DNA of 14,470 bases, from assembly GCA_964527325.1 (NCBI GenBank), contig CAZGNU010000041.1, positions 1 to 14,470 of the forward strand, read 5' to 3'. The translations under genes and the position numbers were made by a program. The notes under the pieces are model-generated. The model was not told the DNA's origin and did no database searches. It saw nothing but the letters and a program-made list of their open reading frames with translations. Positions 1-8,357 of this stretch are shown piece by piece (position 1 is the stretch's first letter; every line of letters starts with the position of its first letter). The DNA is from UBA6164 sp964527325. Its GTDB lineage: Bacteria; Patescibacteriota; Gracilibacteria; BD1-5; UBA6164.

Positions 1-393
1 ACCTATAAATGTTCTTAAGTGTCTAGCTACTTTTTTTATAACTGAAGTAATATAAGGAGTGGAATTATTTAAATGCCAAGAAAAACTCTGATTATAAAGT
101 TTTAAAAAATAATTAACCTGAAAATTTAATTCAATATTATTATCCAATCTTTCAAAATATCTTCTATATACAAAATTCGTTATTACTCTTAAAAAACTAA
201 AAGCTATAAAAAACATAAGTAGTTTTATAGCTAAATCATTATTTTCTAAATTTTTTATAAATTTTGCTAAGAAAAAAGGTGTAAAAAAAAGAGAAACTCA
301 AATCAAAAAAGAATTTAAAATTGCAATCTTAAATCTAGTTTTTAAAGTATTTTCCCAAATTAATTTTAAAATGAATATAAATGTTTTGTACAT
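1..393 (-). CDS. ABC exporter transmembrane subunit, N-terminal part (runs off the window)
   Basis: The frame stays open for 131 codons from ATG at 393 to the window edge, with one in-frame TGA read as Gly (in LIGVSLFF). The visible part begins MYKTFIFILKLIWENTLK and contains two hydrophobic spans, near residues 25-45 and 55-75. Its segment SFSWHLNNSTPYITSVIKK resembles RFSSDWHANTFAGSNVTKVK of the complete ABC half-exporter at 1169-2950. I therefore infer a type-1 exporter membrane domain, probably a paralogue or heterodimer partner of that gene. The nucleotide-binding domain would lie outside the window, so the ABC assignment rests on resemblance alone. The start has no Shine-Dalgarno sequence (AAAAAAAC before ATG), as for its neighbours. 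Confidence 0.7.
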
Positions 394-655
394 GTTTTTT
401 TGATAATTATTTTATTTATATTTAATAAAATTGAAAAATATTTTTTATAATTAAAATTATAGTTATAATATTTTATAGTAAATAGAATTATAACTTTATT
501 AAACAATGAAAACATTAAATTTTATAAAACTTTGAAAAAATGATTTTTCTACATTACAAATTTACATGAATAAATTAGCTAAATATGAAAAAGATATTTT
601 AAAAAATAAGTTTTTAAAACCTAATTGGGTGTTCACTGAAAATTGAAAAGCAGTA
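394..655. other. AT-rich intergenic stretch with only a doubtful small ORF
   Basis: This region is close to pure A+T. It contains several TATAAT-like hexamers on the plus strand (for example 446-451 and 464-469) and similar ones on the minus strand, too many to assign a promoter. I see no RNA gene or clear terminator hairpin. The only coding candidate is the small plus-strand ORF at 506-676. Confidence 0.5.
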
Positions 656-676
656 TTAACTAAAATCATCTATTAA
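506..676 (+). CDS. Possible small protein, 56 residues
   Basis: With TGA as Gly the frame runs from ATG at 506 to TAA at 676. It starts MKTLNFIKLGKNDFSTLQIY and ends FTENGKAVLTKIIY. It is lysine-rich, has no membrane segment and is not recognised. Its last 21 bases overlap the end of the converging gene at 656-1108. In AT-rich DNA read under code 25 a frame of this length can arise by chance, and there is no Shine-Dalgarno sequence to support it. The only favourable points are the upstream TATAAT at 464-469 and a fairly normal amino acid composition. Confidence 0.28.
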
Positions 677-1108
677 ATCTTTTAATTCATTTTTAGTTAC
701 ACTAAAAACTTTTTGATACTCTTCGTTCATATTTTGTTTAATTCTTTCTATAAGTCTATTTAATTGTTTAAGGTTTATTTTTATAACTTCATTATTAGAA
801 GTACATCATAATATTGTTGGAACATTACTTGTTTTTCTTAAATCTGATACTGCTTTTTTTTCAAAAAAAAGCTTTAATTTTTTATCTAAATAATTTTCAA
901 CTTTATTTATAATCTTTGACATTGATTCTTCACCACCAATTACTTCAAAAAATTTTGCTTTAAATAAATCTATACTATCTAACATTGAAAATTTCGGATT
1001 TTCTTTTATGACTCATTGTTTTTGCTTTCCCTTTTCATTAACATTTATATCTTCTAATGCTGTTTTTATACAATTATCCCAAACTGATTCTGTTAAAGAA
1101 TTATCCAT
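656..1108 (-). CDS. Hypothetical cytoplasmic protein, 150 residues
   Basis: ATG at 1108 to TAA at 656, with two in-frame TGA codons (KQGVI and ILGCT). I do not recognise the family. The product is soluble and highly charged, with long lysine- and glutamate-rich stretches that look helical (around residues 60-90 and 110-150) and no signal peptide or membrane span. It begins MDNSLTESVWDNCIKTALED. It lies 60 bases behind the ABC half-exporter gene and 262 bases ahead of the second exporter-like gene, all on the same strand, so it may be read from the same transcript. The start lacks a Shine-Dalgarno sequence. Confidence 0.7.
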
Positions 1109-1168
1109 AATAAAATAAATTAATTTTAAATAAATAATTAATATATAATATTTATTAAAAGTCAATTT

Positions 1169-2950
1169 TTAATCCCTAATAAAACCTTCTGCCTGCATTT
1201 CAAAGAATTTTTTGTAAGTTCCATTTTTCTTTCTAATTAAAGATTGGTGAGTTCCTTCTTCAACTATTTTTCATTTTTCAAATACTAAAATTCTATCAAC
1301 ATTTCTAATAGTGGAAAGTCTGTGGGCAACAACAATTGCTGTTTTATTTTCCATAAGCTTTTTCATGGCTGTTTGAATATATTTTTCTGATTCTGAATCA
1401 AGTGCTGAAGTAGCTTCATCTAAAATAAGTATTTTTTTGTCCGCTAAAATAGCACGAGCAATTGCTACTCTTTGTCTTTCTCAACCACTTAATTTTACTC
1501 ATCTTTCTCAAACTAATGTTTTATATCATTTATCTAAATTTGATATAAAATCATGAGCGTGTGCTTTTTTTCAAGCTTCTTCTATATCCTTTTTAGTAGC
1601 CTTAGTATTTCAATAAGAAATATTTTCCGCTAAGCTTCTATGAAATAAGATAGGTTCTTGTGGTACTAAAACAGTATTTTGTCTTAAACTTTCAATAGTT
1701 ACTTTTGAAATATTTTGACCATCTATTAATATTTCTCACTTATTAATATCATATAGTCTTTCAAGAAGTTTAACAAAAGTAGTTTTTCCTGATCAAGAAT
1801 GCCCAACTAAAGCAACTTTTTCTCCTGGCTTTATTTTTAAATTAAAATTTTTAAAAATTGAATTCTTTTGATTTTCATATGAAAATAATACATTATTAAA
1901 TTCTATTTCTCACTTATTGATTTTTAATTTTTTTGCTCCTGGTTTTTCTTTAATTTGAAGCGGTAATTTATAAAAATATATCATATCCTCCATATCTCAT
2001 ACAGCAACAAATAAATGTCTAACATGTGATCCTATGTTTCTAAGCATAGAAGCGATATAACGATAAGATGTATATACAAAAACAAAATCTCATACAGTAA
2101 AAGTACCTATGTACCAAAGATAAGCTCACCATCAAAGCATAACTCATTTATATGTTGTCATTAAAATATTTTGTACAATATGAACATATTCTCAAGTAAC
2201 CCATAATCCATGTTCTTTCTTTTTGAAAATTGAAGTAACTTTCTTAAAAATTTTATCTTCATATTTTTCTCTTCAAAAAGATTTTACACTTGGATTACAT
2301 GAAAAGGAATCAGCCAAAGTTCATCAAATCTTACTATCCACCCTATTAGCTTCATGATTTTTTGGTAAAACATATTTTATTGATAAATATATTGAAACTA
2401 AAGCATAAATTATACTTAAAAATGTCATTACTAATCATAAAAGTGGAACTTTTATAGTAATTGATATAGTAATTCATATAAACACAAAAAATATTGGGAA
2501 AAATTCATAGTAAAACAAATCTATAAATTTTTGTAATCACCTAGCTCATCTTTTTACTTTTGTTACATTTGAACCTGCAAAAGTATTTGCATGCCAGTCT
2601 GAAGAAAATCTTTGTACCTTAAAAAAAGATTCTTCTATAGATTTTTTCATAGAATTTATAACCACTTTTGCCCAAATAAACCATCCTGAATGACGAAATA
2701 TCCAAAAAAGTATTCAAGATCACATAAATAATCATAAATATAAAAACAGTCATCTAATTGCTTCTTGTGAGTTTCCATAATTTTGCGCTAAAACATCAAC
2801 CAATTTTCAATATATAATTGGTTGTGCTATTTCTATTCATGCTACTAATATTATACCTAAAAAACTTATTGCCAATTTCCAAGGTTGCTGACTAATATAA
2901 TACCAAGCAAATTTTGCTGTATCTCAGAATGTAATCTTTTGTTTTTTCAT
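1169..2950 (-). CDS. ABC-type half-exporter (fused transmembrane and ATPase domains)
   Basis: This 593-residue protein has the usual length and order of a type-1 ABC half-exporter: about six membrane helices in residues 1-330, then a nucleotide-binding domain. ATPase motifs are complete: Walker A GHSGSGKTT from residue 383, Q-loop VPQEPILF, signature LSGGERQ at 487-493, Walker B ILILDEATSALD with D511 and E512, and switch His543 in VVAHRLST. Glycines in Walker A and the signature are encoded by TGA, which supports code 25. Such proteins work as dimers exporting lipids, peptides or drugs; the substrate cannot be told from sequence. The gene starts 47 bases after the metK stop with no visible terminator between, so it may be co-transcribed with metK and come under its riboswitch. 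The partial subunit at 1-393 could be a partner. Confidence 0.95.
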
Positions 2951-2997
2951 TTTTTATAATTATGATATATCTATATCATACTACTAATTTAAAAATA

Positions 2998-4125
2998 TTA
3001 ATCTAATAATTTTTCAAACACTTCTTTCTTATCAACATTTTCCCAACTAACATCATCTCTACCAAAATGTCACCCTGTTGCTGTTTTTTGGTAAATTGGT
3101 CTTTTTAGATCAAGAGTTTTTATAATTCCAGCAGGAGTTAGATCAAAGTTAGCTTTAATTGTTTCTATAATTTTTGCTTTTTCAACTTTCTCAGTATCAA
3201 AAGTATCAACATATATACTCACTGGCTCAGCTACTCAGATAGCATATCAAATTTGTACTTCACATTTATCGCATATTCCTGAAGCTACTATATTTTTTGC
3301 AATATATCTAGTAATATATGCACCACTTCTATCTACTTTTGAAGGATCTTTTCATGAAAAAGCTCATCATCCATGTCTACCTAATCACCCATAAGTATCA
3401 ACTATTATTTTTCTTCAAGTTACTCAACAATCTCATTTAGGTCACCCTACAACAAATCTACCTGTTGGATTTATATGAAGTTTTGTTTCATCATCCATCA
3501 AATTTCAAAGTACTGGTTTTATTACTTCTTCTAATATCCCTTTTTGTAATTCTTCTAAGCTCACACTTTCCTTATGTTGATTTGAAATAACAACGGTATC
3601 AACTCTTTTTGGTTTATGGTTTTCAAACTCAATAGTTACTTGTGATTTTGCATCTGGTAATAAATAATCTAAAACTCTTGTTTTTCTAACTACTTCTAAT
3701 TTCTTAGTTAATTTATGAGCCAAACTAATAGAAAGTGGTAAATAATCATCTGCCTCGTTAGTAGCATATCAATACATTATTCATTGATCTCAGGCTCAAC
3801 CAGTATCAACTCACTGAGCTATATCTGGAGATTGACTGTTTATAAGAATTTGTACAGAAACATCATCAGCACTAAATCCAGCTTCTAAACTATCATAACC
3901 AATATCCCTAACCGTTTTTCTAGCTACATCCTGAAAATTCACCCAAGATTCTGTTGTAATTTCTCAACTTACAATAATAGTACCAGTAGTAACCATACAT
4001 TCACAAGCCACTCTAGAATTTGGATCATCTTTCAAACAAGCATCAAGTACAGCATCACTTATTTGGTCACACATTTTATCAGGATGTCATTCAGATACTG
4101 ATTCTGACGTAATTAAATATTTCAT
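2998..4125 (-). CDS. metK: S-adenosylmethionine synthase
   Basis: MetK makes S-adenosylmethionine from methionine and ATP in the cytoplasm. The 375-residue product is near the family norm of about 384 and reads end to end with TGA as Gly. Diagnostic motifs are GHPDK at 13-17 (His14, Asp16, Lys17), GAGDQGIMYGYAT from residue 110, NPTGRFVVGGPKGDCGVTGR around 220-240, and the glycine-rich DTYGGLGRHGGGAFSGKDPS that follows. About 19 of 34 glycines are TGA, including ones invariant in the family. The ATG at 4125 is the only sensible start and lies just after a SAM-I riboswitch and terminator, so expression should fall when SAM is plentiful. The ABC exporter follows 47 bases downstream. Confidence 0.98.
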
Positions 4126-4142
4126 ATAAAAATTATTAAAAA

Positions 4143-4178
4143 TTAAAAAAATACTTCCTATATTAAAGAAAGTATTTT
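4143..4178 (-). terminator. Riboswitch-controlled intrinsic terminator ahead of metK
   Basis: On the minus strand AAATACTTTC pairs with GGAAGTATTT (stem 4149-4158 with 4168-4177, including a G-U pair), followed by a run of seven T. It lies between the SAM-I aptamer and the metK start, the usual position of a SAM-I expression platform. A second AT-only hairpin at 4184-4204 (AAATTTT/AAAATTT) lies between aptamer and terminator and might take part in the switch; I could not derive a convincing antiterminator by eye. Confidence 0.75.
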
Positions 4179-4206
4179 TATTAAATTTTATTTCTCAAAA
4201 TTTGTA

Positions 4207-4316
4207 TAATTATATCTTTCCTGTTAATACAGGTAGGAGTTAGCACCTTATCTAAGACAGGTTGCTGGAGTAATACAATCGGGCCTATTCCCTCTTACTC
4301 ACTCTTGATATTAACT
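4207..4316 (-). ncRNA. SAM-I (S-box) riboswitch aptamer
   Basis: Read on the minus strand, the conserved S-box blocks appear in order: ATCAAGAG, then AGAGGGA, GGCCCGA, AGCAACC, AAGGTGCTAACTCC and GAAAGATAT. P1 closes through ATATC (4307-4311) and GATAT (4212-4216). P4 is formed by CCTGT and ACAGG around a short AT loop. Known SAM-I RNAs terminate transcription when SAM is bound. Its placement directly upstream of metK, with a terminator between, fits feedback control of SAM synthesis. The P3 arm is short and contains a bulge, but the core blocks are intact. Confidence 0.93.
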
Positions 4317-4327
4317 CAAGTAGGTTA

Positions 4328-4355
4328 ATTATATGAAAAAAAATAGTTTTTCAAA
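4328..4355 (-). promoter_or_regulatory. Probable promoter of the metK riboswitch transcript
   Basis: On the minus strand a perfect TATAAT (4328-4333) lies 15-16 bases from TTGAAA/TTTGAA (4349-4355). The predicted start would fall a few bases before the aptamer, which is where a riboswitch leader should begin. It lies just after the stop of the ATPase gene, so metK has its own promoter. Confidence 0.55.
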
Positions 4356-4362
4356 ATTTTAT

Positions 4363-5625
4363 TTATTTTATAATCCTAGAAATCATCCAAAATGGAATGA
4401 TTTTTACTTCAAAAACCTTATTTGTATCTATTTTTCTATTTGTTACAATACTAGTTGTTGTTTTAATAAAAAAATTAATTTTATCTAAATAATTATCACT
4501 AAATCAATTAAAAATCTTTGGTATAATATCCCTATTATTTAATTTTACTTCTATTGGTATTATTCATCATTTTTTAAATTCATAAATAAAATCAATTTCG
4601 CTTCAGTTAATTTTATTGTATGTTTTTATCTCATCAGAAAATATTTGTTTATTTTTTATTAATTCTAAATATACAAAATTTTCTATAATATTTCAATAAA
4701 ATCAATTAAATACAAAAGTATTTTTAAAATAATTGATAATTCATAAATCATTTAAGAAAAATTCTGATTGTTTAGAATACTCTTTTCTAGAATTAGAATA
4801 AAAAGGATATACTTTATACAATAAAAAACTTTTTTCCAATATTTCTAAATATTGTTCTGTTTTAAGTCTAGATATTCATAAAAATCAAGATAATTCACTT
4901 ATATTTAAATTTGAGGAAATATTATTAGCTAAATATGCAAACATTTTTCTAAAACTTATTATTTCTTTTCAAGAAAGAAACATTGTAATATCTTTTTTCA
5001 TATATAGATCAATTATTTCACTTAATTTTTCTATTTTTTTATTTTTTGTTTTTTCTAATACAACAGCAGGATATCAACCAAAAGTATAATATTCTTCTAG
5101 AAGTTTTTCTATTTTTTCATACATAAATTCTTCATAATCTTTTATATTTAATAAATCAATATTAATTTTATTAAATTCTAAAAATTCATAAAAAGAAAAA
5201 GGATATACCCAAATTTGTTTTACTCTTCAAACTAAAGAACTTCACAATTTTTTTATTTGCCATAATCAACTTCAAGTAGCAACAATTTTTAATTTAATTG
5301 ATTCATCATCATAAAGAGATTTTAAAATCTGTTCTATATTATTTATAGTTTGAACCTCATCTAAAAATAATATCCCCTTTTTATCAAACTCAACTGAATA
5401 ATTAAATTCTAAATACTTTGTAAATTCAGATTTTGTTTTAAATTCTTTTTCATATATATCATCAAAATTTATATATTTTTTATTGTAATCCAAGCTATCA
5501 TCCATCAATAAAGTTTTAAGTAAAGTTGTTTTTCCAACCTGTCTTGCTCAGTATAAAACAATAAGTTTTTTTGTCTTCAAAGATGAATATAACTCTTTTA
5601 AGTATTTATTTCTTTTAAAAATCAT
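4363..5625 (-). CDS. AAA_14/DUF4143-family ATPase
   Basis: This 420-residue protein has the layout of the common AAA_14-DUF4143 family. The P-loop is GARQVGKTT at residues 26-34 (first Gly encoded by TGA) and Walker B is GILFLDEVQ with D89 and E90. Sensor-like ATGSG follows near residue 120. GGYPAVV near 205 opens the DUF4143 region, and EIDFIYE... IPIEVKL near the C terminus recalls the nuclease-like fold often seen there. The family is abundant in reduced and mobile-rich genomes and its cellular role is unsettled; roles in defence or regulation have been proposed. It lies divergent from the exonuclease gene across 190 bases and just upstream of the metK promoter. The length is normal and I see no damage. 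Confidence 0.92.
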
Positions 5626-5683
5626 ACAAAATATATTATATAAGTAATTATATTATCATTATATCAAATATTTTAAAAAATGC

Positions 5684-5732
5684 AAAATTTAACAGTAAAT
5701 TTTAATATTTTGTTGAAAATTTAACAGTAAAT
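5684..5732. repeat. Two direct repeats of 17 bases in the divergent intergenic region
   Basis: AAAATTTAACAGTAAAT occurs at 5684-5700 and again, identically, at 5716-5732, a centre-to-centre distance of 32 bases or about three helical turns. The region separates the ATPase (minus) and exonuclease (plus) starts. The two copies could be binding sites for a regulator. The spacing fits binding on one face of the helix, but no regulator is identified. Confidence 0.6.
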
Positions 5733-5815
5733 ATTGTTTTATTAAAAATTAATTTAATATTTGGGAAAAAATAAATACACTAAAATAAAATTATTTAATT
5801 CATAAAGACAAAAAC

Positions 5816-6643
5816 ATGAACACTGATTCTAAAATACTATTTCTTGATACTGAAACTACTGGAATATTAAAAGATGAAAATGGAAACATTACTTCAAATT
5901 GATCATTAATCCAATTAGCATACAGAAAACTAGAAAACTGAAAAAAAACTGATGAAAATCTGTTTTTTAATACTGATACTGAAATAGAAATTTGATCTAT
6001 GGCAGTACATTGAATTTATAAAGATTTGTTAATAGAAAAAACTGCTTGAGAATATATAACAGATGAAGATAGAACTAGATTATCTAGTATTTTTAATGAA
6101 CCAATAATAGTAGCTCATAATCTAGATTTTGATTTAGATGTTTTAGATAACTCTTTTATAAATTATGGTGATAAATTAATAGACACTTTAAAAGTAGCAA
6201 AAGTACTATGGTCAGAATGAGTGTTGTTCAACAATAACTGAAAAGAACCCGAATATGTAAATCAACAATACTTAAGATACTTCTTTGAATTGTATGAAAT
6301 AAATGACTCTGATTGAAATCCAGAGACTACTACAGCTCATGATGCTTTTTGAGATGTAGTTGTTTTAGAAAGTATTTTTTATGAATTATTTAAAATAATA
6401 AAAAATAAACTCGATATAACTGATGATTTAGTATTAGAAAAAATGCAAGCAATGACTAAAAAAGAATTTATTCTAATAAAAACTATGAGAGTTTGAAAAT
6501 ATAGAGGTAAAACTTTTGAAGAAGTGGCTGAAATTGATAGTGGGTATCTTAGATGGATGGTGTGAGCAGATTTTACTCCTGATATAAAATATACTTGTGA
6601 GGTGTGGTTAGGTGAAATTGAAGATGAAAAGTTTTTTAGTTAA
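5816..6643 (+). CDS. DEDDh 3'-5' exonuclease with ExoX-like C-terminal domain
   Basis: The 275-residue product has all five DEDDh residues: D11 and E13 in FLDTETTG, D104 in HNLDFD, and H175 and D180 in HDAFGD. VHGI near residue 64 is the usual second-motif neighbour. Several of these glycines are encoded by TGA. The C terminus (about 226-250, VGKYRGKTFEEVAEIDSGYL followed by RWM) matches the small domain found after ExoX-type and other DnaQ-like exonucleases. It probably degrades or proofreads DNA or processes RNA in the cytoplasm; the substrate is unknown. It is the only confident plus-strand gene here, transcribed away from the ATPase and towards a toxin gene. No Shine-Dalgarno sequence precedes the ATG. 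Confidence 0.93.
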
Positions 6644-6645
6644 AA

Positions 6646-6675
6646 AAACAATTCTAATTATATTTAAAATTGTTT
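6646..6675. terminator. Weak AT-rich hairpin between convergent genes
   Basis: AAACAATT (6646-6653) pairs with AATTGTTT (6668-6675) right after the exonuclease stop and over the last bases of the converging toxin gene. It is flanked by A- and T-rich runs, so it could end transcription from both sides. The stem is only 8 pairs and mostly A-T. Confidence 0.4.
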
Positions 6676-6973
6676 AAAATGAATAATCATCATAATTTTG
6701 TTCGCTTGCAAAAATTCTATAGATAATAACTAATTTTTTATTGTCATATACTCTGTAAAAAACTCTGTATTTTCCTCTAATAGTCATTACTCTTATATCA
6801 CTTTCATATATAGGATAACGCAATGGAAATAATTTTAATGAAAATATTGCTGAATAAATTTCATCATAAACTTTTTTTGCAATATTTATACTAAAAGAAA
6901 ATCTAAATATATAATCTGTTATATTATTTATATCAATCTTTCATAAATCTTTAATCTCAATACTATATAACAT
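6674..6973 (-). CDS. RelE/ParE-family toxin
   Basis: A 99-residue protein (one TGA as Gly) with the compact ParE/RelE pattern. An N-terminal helical pair (IKDLGKIDINNITDYIF, then INIAKKVYDEIYSAIFSLK) leads to the LFPLRYPIY turn. The typical strand pair VMTIRGKYRVFYRVYDN and KLVIIYRIFASEQNYDDY follows. Family members either cut ribosome-bound mRNA or poison gyrase; the sequence resembles the ParE side but does not decide. Its ATG lies inside the last codons of the upstream antitoxin gene (11-base overlap), implying coupled translation. Confidence 0.85.
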
Positions 6974-7133
6974 TTTTCTCTAAATTATTAACATAATTTA
7001 ATCATTCAATATAAGCATTTTCAATAGATGTATTTCATCATACTTTTTCTGATTCAGCAATAGCTCACAATATATAATCCTTATCTTTAACAAGGTCAAC
7101 ATTAATATTTTTTTTATTAATTACTTTTCTCAT
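6963..7133 (-). CDS. Small antitoxin partner of the RelE/ParE toxin
   Basis: The 56-residue frame (ATG 7133, TAG 6963) reads MRKVINKKNINVDLVKDKDY and continues ILGAIAESEKVGGNTSIENA, with four TGA glycines. It precedes and overlaps the toxin, which is the usual antitoxin position, and its size fits. I cannot assign a known DNA-binding fold. Assignment is from position and length rather than from a motif. Confidence 0.65.
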
Positions 7134-7158
7134 TATATTTTTTATTAATTATAAATAC

Positions 7159-7173
7159 ATTCTTTTGAAGAAT
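7159..7173. repeat. Inverted repeat ahead of the antitoxin gene, possible operator
   Basis: ATTCTT TTG AAGAAT is a perfect 6-base inverted repeat 26 bases upstream of the antitoxin start and inside the predicted leader. Toxin-antitoxin operons are often autorepressed through such palindromes. The short AT-rich arms could also be chance. Confidence 0.35.
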
Positions 7174-7213
7174 AAAACTTCATTTTCACTTAAATTAAAT
7201 ATTATTAAAATCA

Positions 7214-7241
7214 ATTATAATAATAATTTTACTAATTGCAA
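7214..7241 (-). promoter_or_regulatory. Probable promoter of the toxin-antitoxin operon
   Basis: On the minus strand TTGCAA (7236-7241) and a perfect TATAAT (7214-7219) are separated by 16 bases. It lies between the PrsW-like gene and the antitoxin start and would give a leader of about 70-75 bases. Confidence 0.5.
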
Positions 7242-7265
7242 ATCTTTTTATATACTTTTTATATA

Positions 7266-8240
7266 CTAATCTTCTCTGTAAAATATACTACTCACATATA
7301 AATACCCTCATATAAAATATATAAACATAACAAAAGTAAATCACATAGTTACTGCTACATCAAAAAATAAGTGCAGTAATATACTAACAACGAGTCAAAA
7401 TGAAAATATTTTTAAGTACGAAAAACTTAAATCATGATCTTTATATAAAAGTAATGCTCTAGAAAAATAGTAAGCAACTACAGAGCTAGAAAGTATATGT
7501 ACAATTACTGAAAATGCTGATCTAAAAAAATAAATACTCACAAGCTCTCCAGTTAATCATTTAAGCATATAAAAATTATATAAATACAACATATTTTCTA
7601 TTAAACTAAAACCAAGTGCTACAAAAATTGCATACAAAACACCATCTTTTATAGATTTTATTTGTAATACACTAGATTGTAAAAAATTGAAATGTTTACT
7701 TGCCTCTTCAATAAATGCTACAAGTAAATAATAAAAAACTATAAGTTTAAATGAATTGAAAATAACATCACCAAATACCACTCCTCCAGAAATAGCAAAA
7801 TCAAATTTACTAAATACAAGATTTAATAAAAATATTATAAATGATAAAATAGCAATAAATACTAAGAATACTAAAATATTTTTCAAATATATTTTTGATA
7901 TTTCTTTAATTTTTGATACAAATCATCATAGTAAAAAAGAAAATCCTACTATTATTAATAAAAACAAACTAAGTGACAATCAAAATTCAAAACTACTAAA
8001 AAGTCATTTTATTTGTGATACAAAATAAAATATATTTAAATATTTAAAATTTAAAAATTCTAATATTTTATCCATATAAAGTATTGGAACTACTGACAAC
8101 GCTCATCAAACTACTCCCACAAAAAATCTCCTCTTATTAATAGGATTATCATCAATATACGAAAAAATATAAGCCCAAATTACTATTGGAAAAAATGAAA
8201 TAAGAGCAAGTATTATGTAAATAAATATGTTTTGTATCAT
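7266..8240 (-). CDS. PrsW-like intramembrane protease
   Basis: A 324-residue, strongly hydrophobic protein with about eight membrane spans. The PrsW signature is present: EEASK at 178-182 (E178, E179), then FVALGFSLIEN with E215, then FFRSAFSVIVHILSSS and later LLHLFFD with histidines in the expected membrane regions. PrsW proteins are glutamic-type membrane proteases; the best known cuts an anti-sigma factor, while many relatives have unknown substrates. No sigma/anti-sigma pair is seen nearby, so the substrate is open. It has its own promoter directly after the terminator of the foreign cassette. Several glycines are TGA, as expected of a native gene. Confidence 0.85.
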
Positions 8241-8272
8241 AAAATTTTATAAATATTTATTAAATTAATTTT

Positions 8273-8300
8273 ATTATATATATTTTAGTTTATAAAGCAA
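8273..8300 (-). promoter_or_regulatory. Probable promoter of the PrsW-like gene
   Basis: On the minus strand TTGCTT (8295-8300) and TATAAT (8273-8278) are spaced by 16 bases, starting right after the terminator stem of the upstream cassette. The start codon is about 35 bases further on. Confidence 0.5.
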
Positions 8301-8334
8301 AAAGACCACCAGAGTTTTCACTCTAATGGTCTTT
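8301..8334 (-). terminator. Strong intrinsic terminator of the foreign cassette
   Basis: On the minus strand AAAGACCATTAGAGT pairs with ACTCTGGTGGTCTTT around a short A-rich loop, with two mismatched positions in the stem, followed by a T run and GC. The stem is far more stable than others here and lies 24 bases after the stop at 8358. A run of T on the plus side is weaker. Confidence 0.85.
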
Positions 8335-8357
8335 CTTAAAAACGGAAGCCTCACAAA

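Noticed and set aside
2998..4125. metK and most other genes as pseudogenes full of TGA stops
   Set aside because: The TGA codons fall at conserved glycines with no frameshifts or other damage, so the code is changed rather than the genes broken.
5684..5732. Start of a CRISPR array
   Set aside because: Only two copies, AT-rich, with a 15-base gap and no cas genes in the window.
5816..6643. TGA read as tryptophan (Mycoplasma-type code 4)
   Set aside because: TGA sits in VHGI, HDAFGD, GHPDK, SGSGKTT and LSGGERQ where glycine is invariant and tryptophan would not fit; TGG is used for tryptophan in the same genes.
7756..8028. Plus-strand open frame of 90 codons
   Set aside because: It lies wholly antisense to the PrsW-like gene, whose motifs and membrane spans are clear; the lysine- and asparagine-rich product is typical of a shadow frame.
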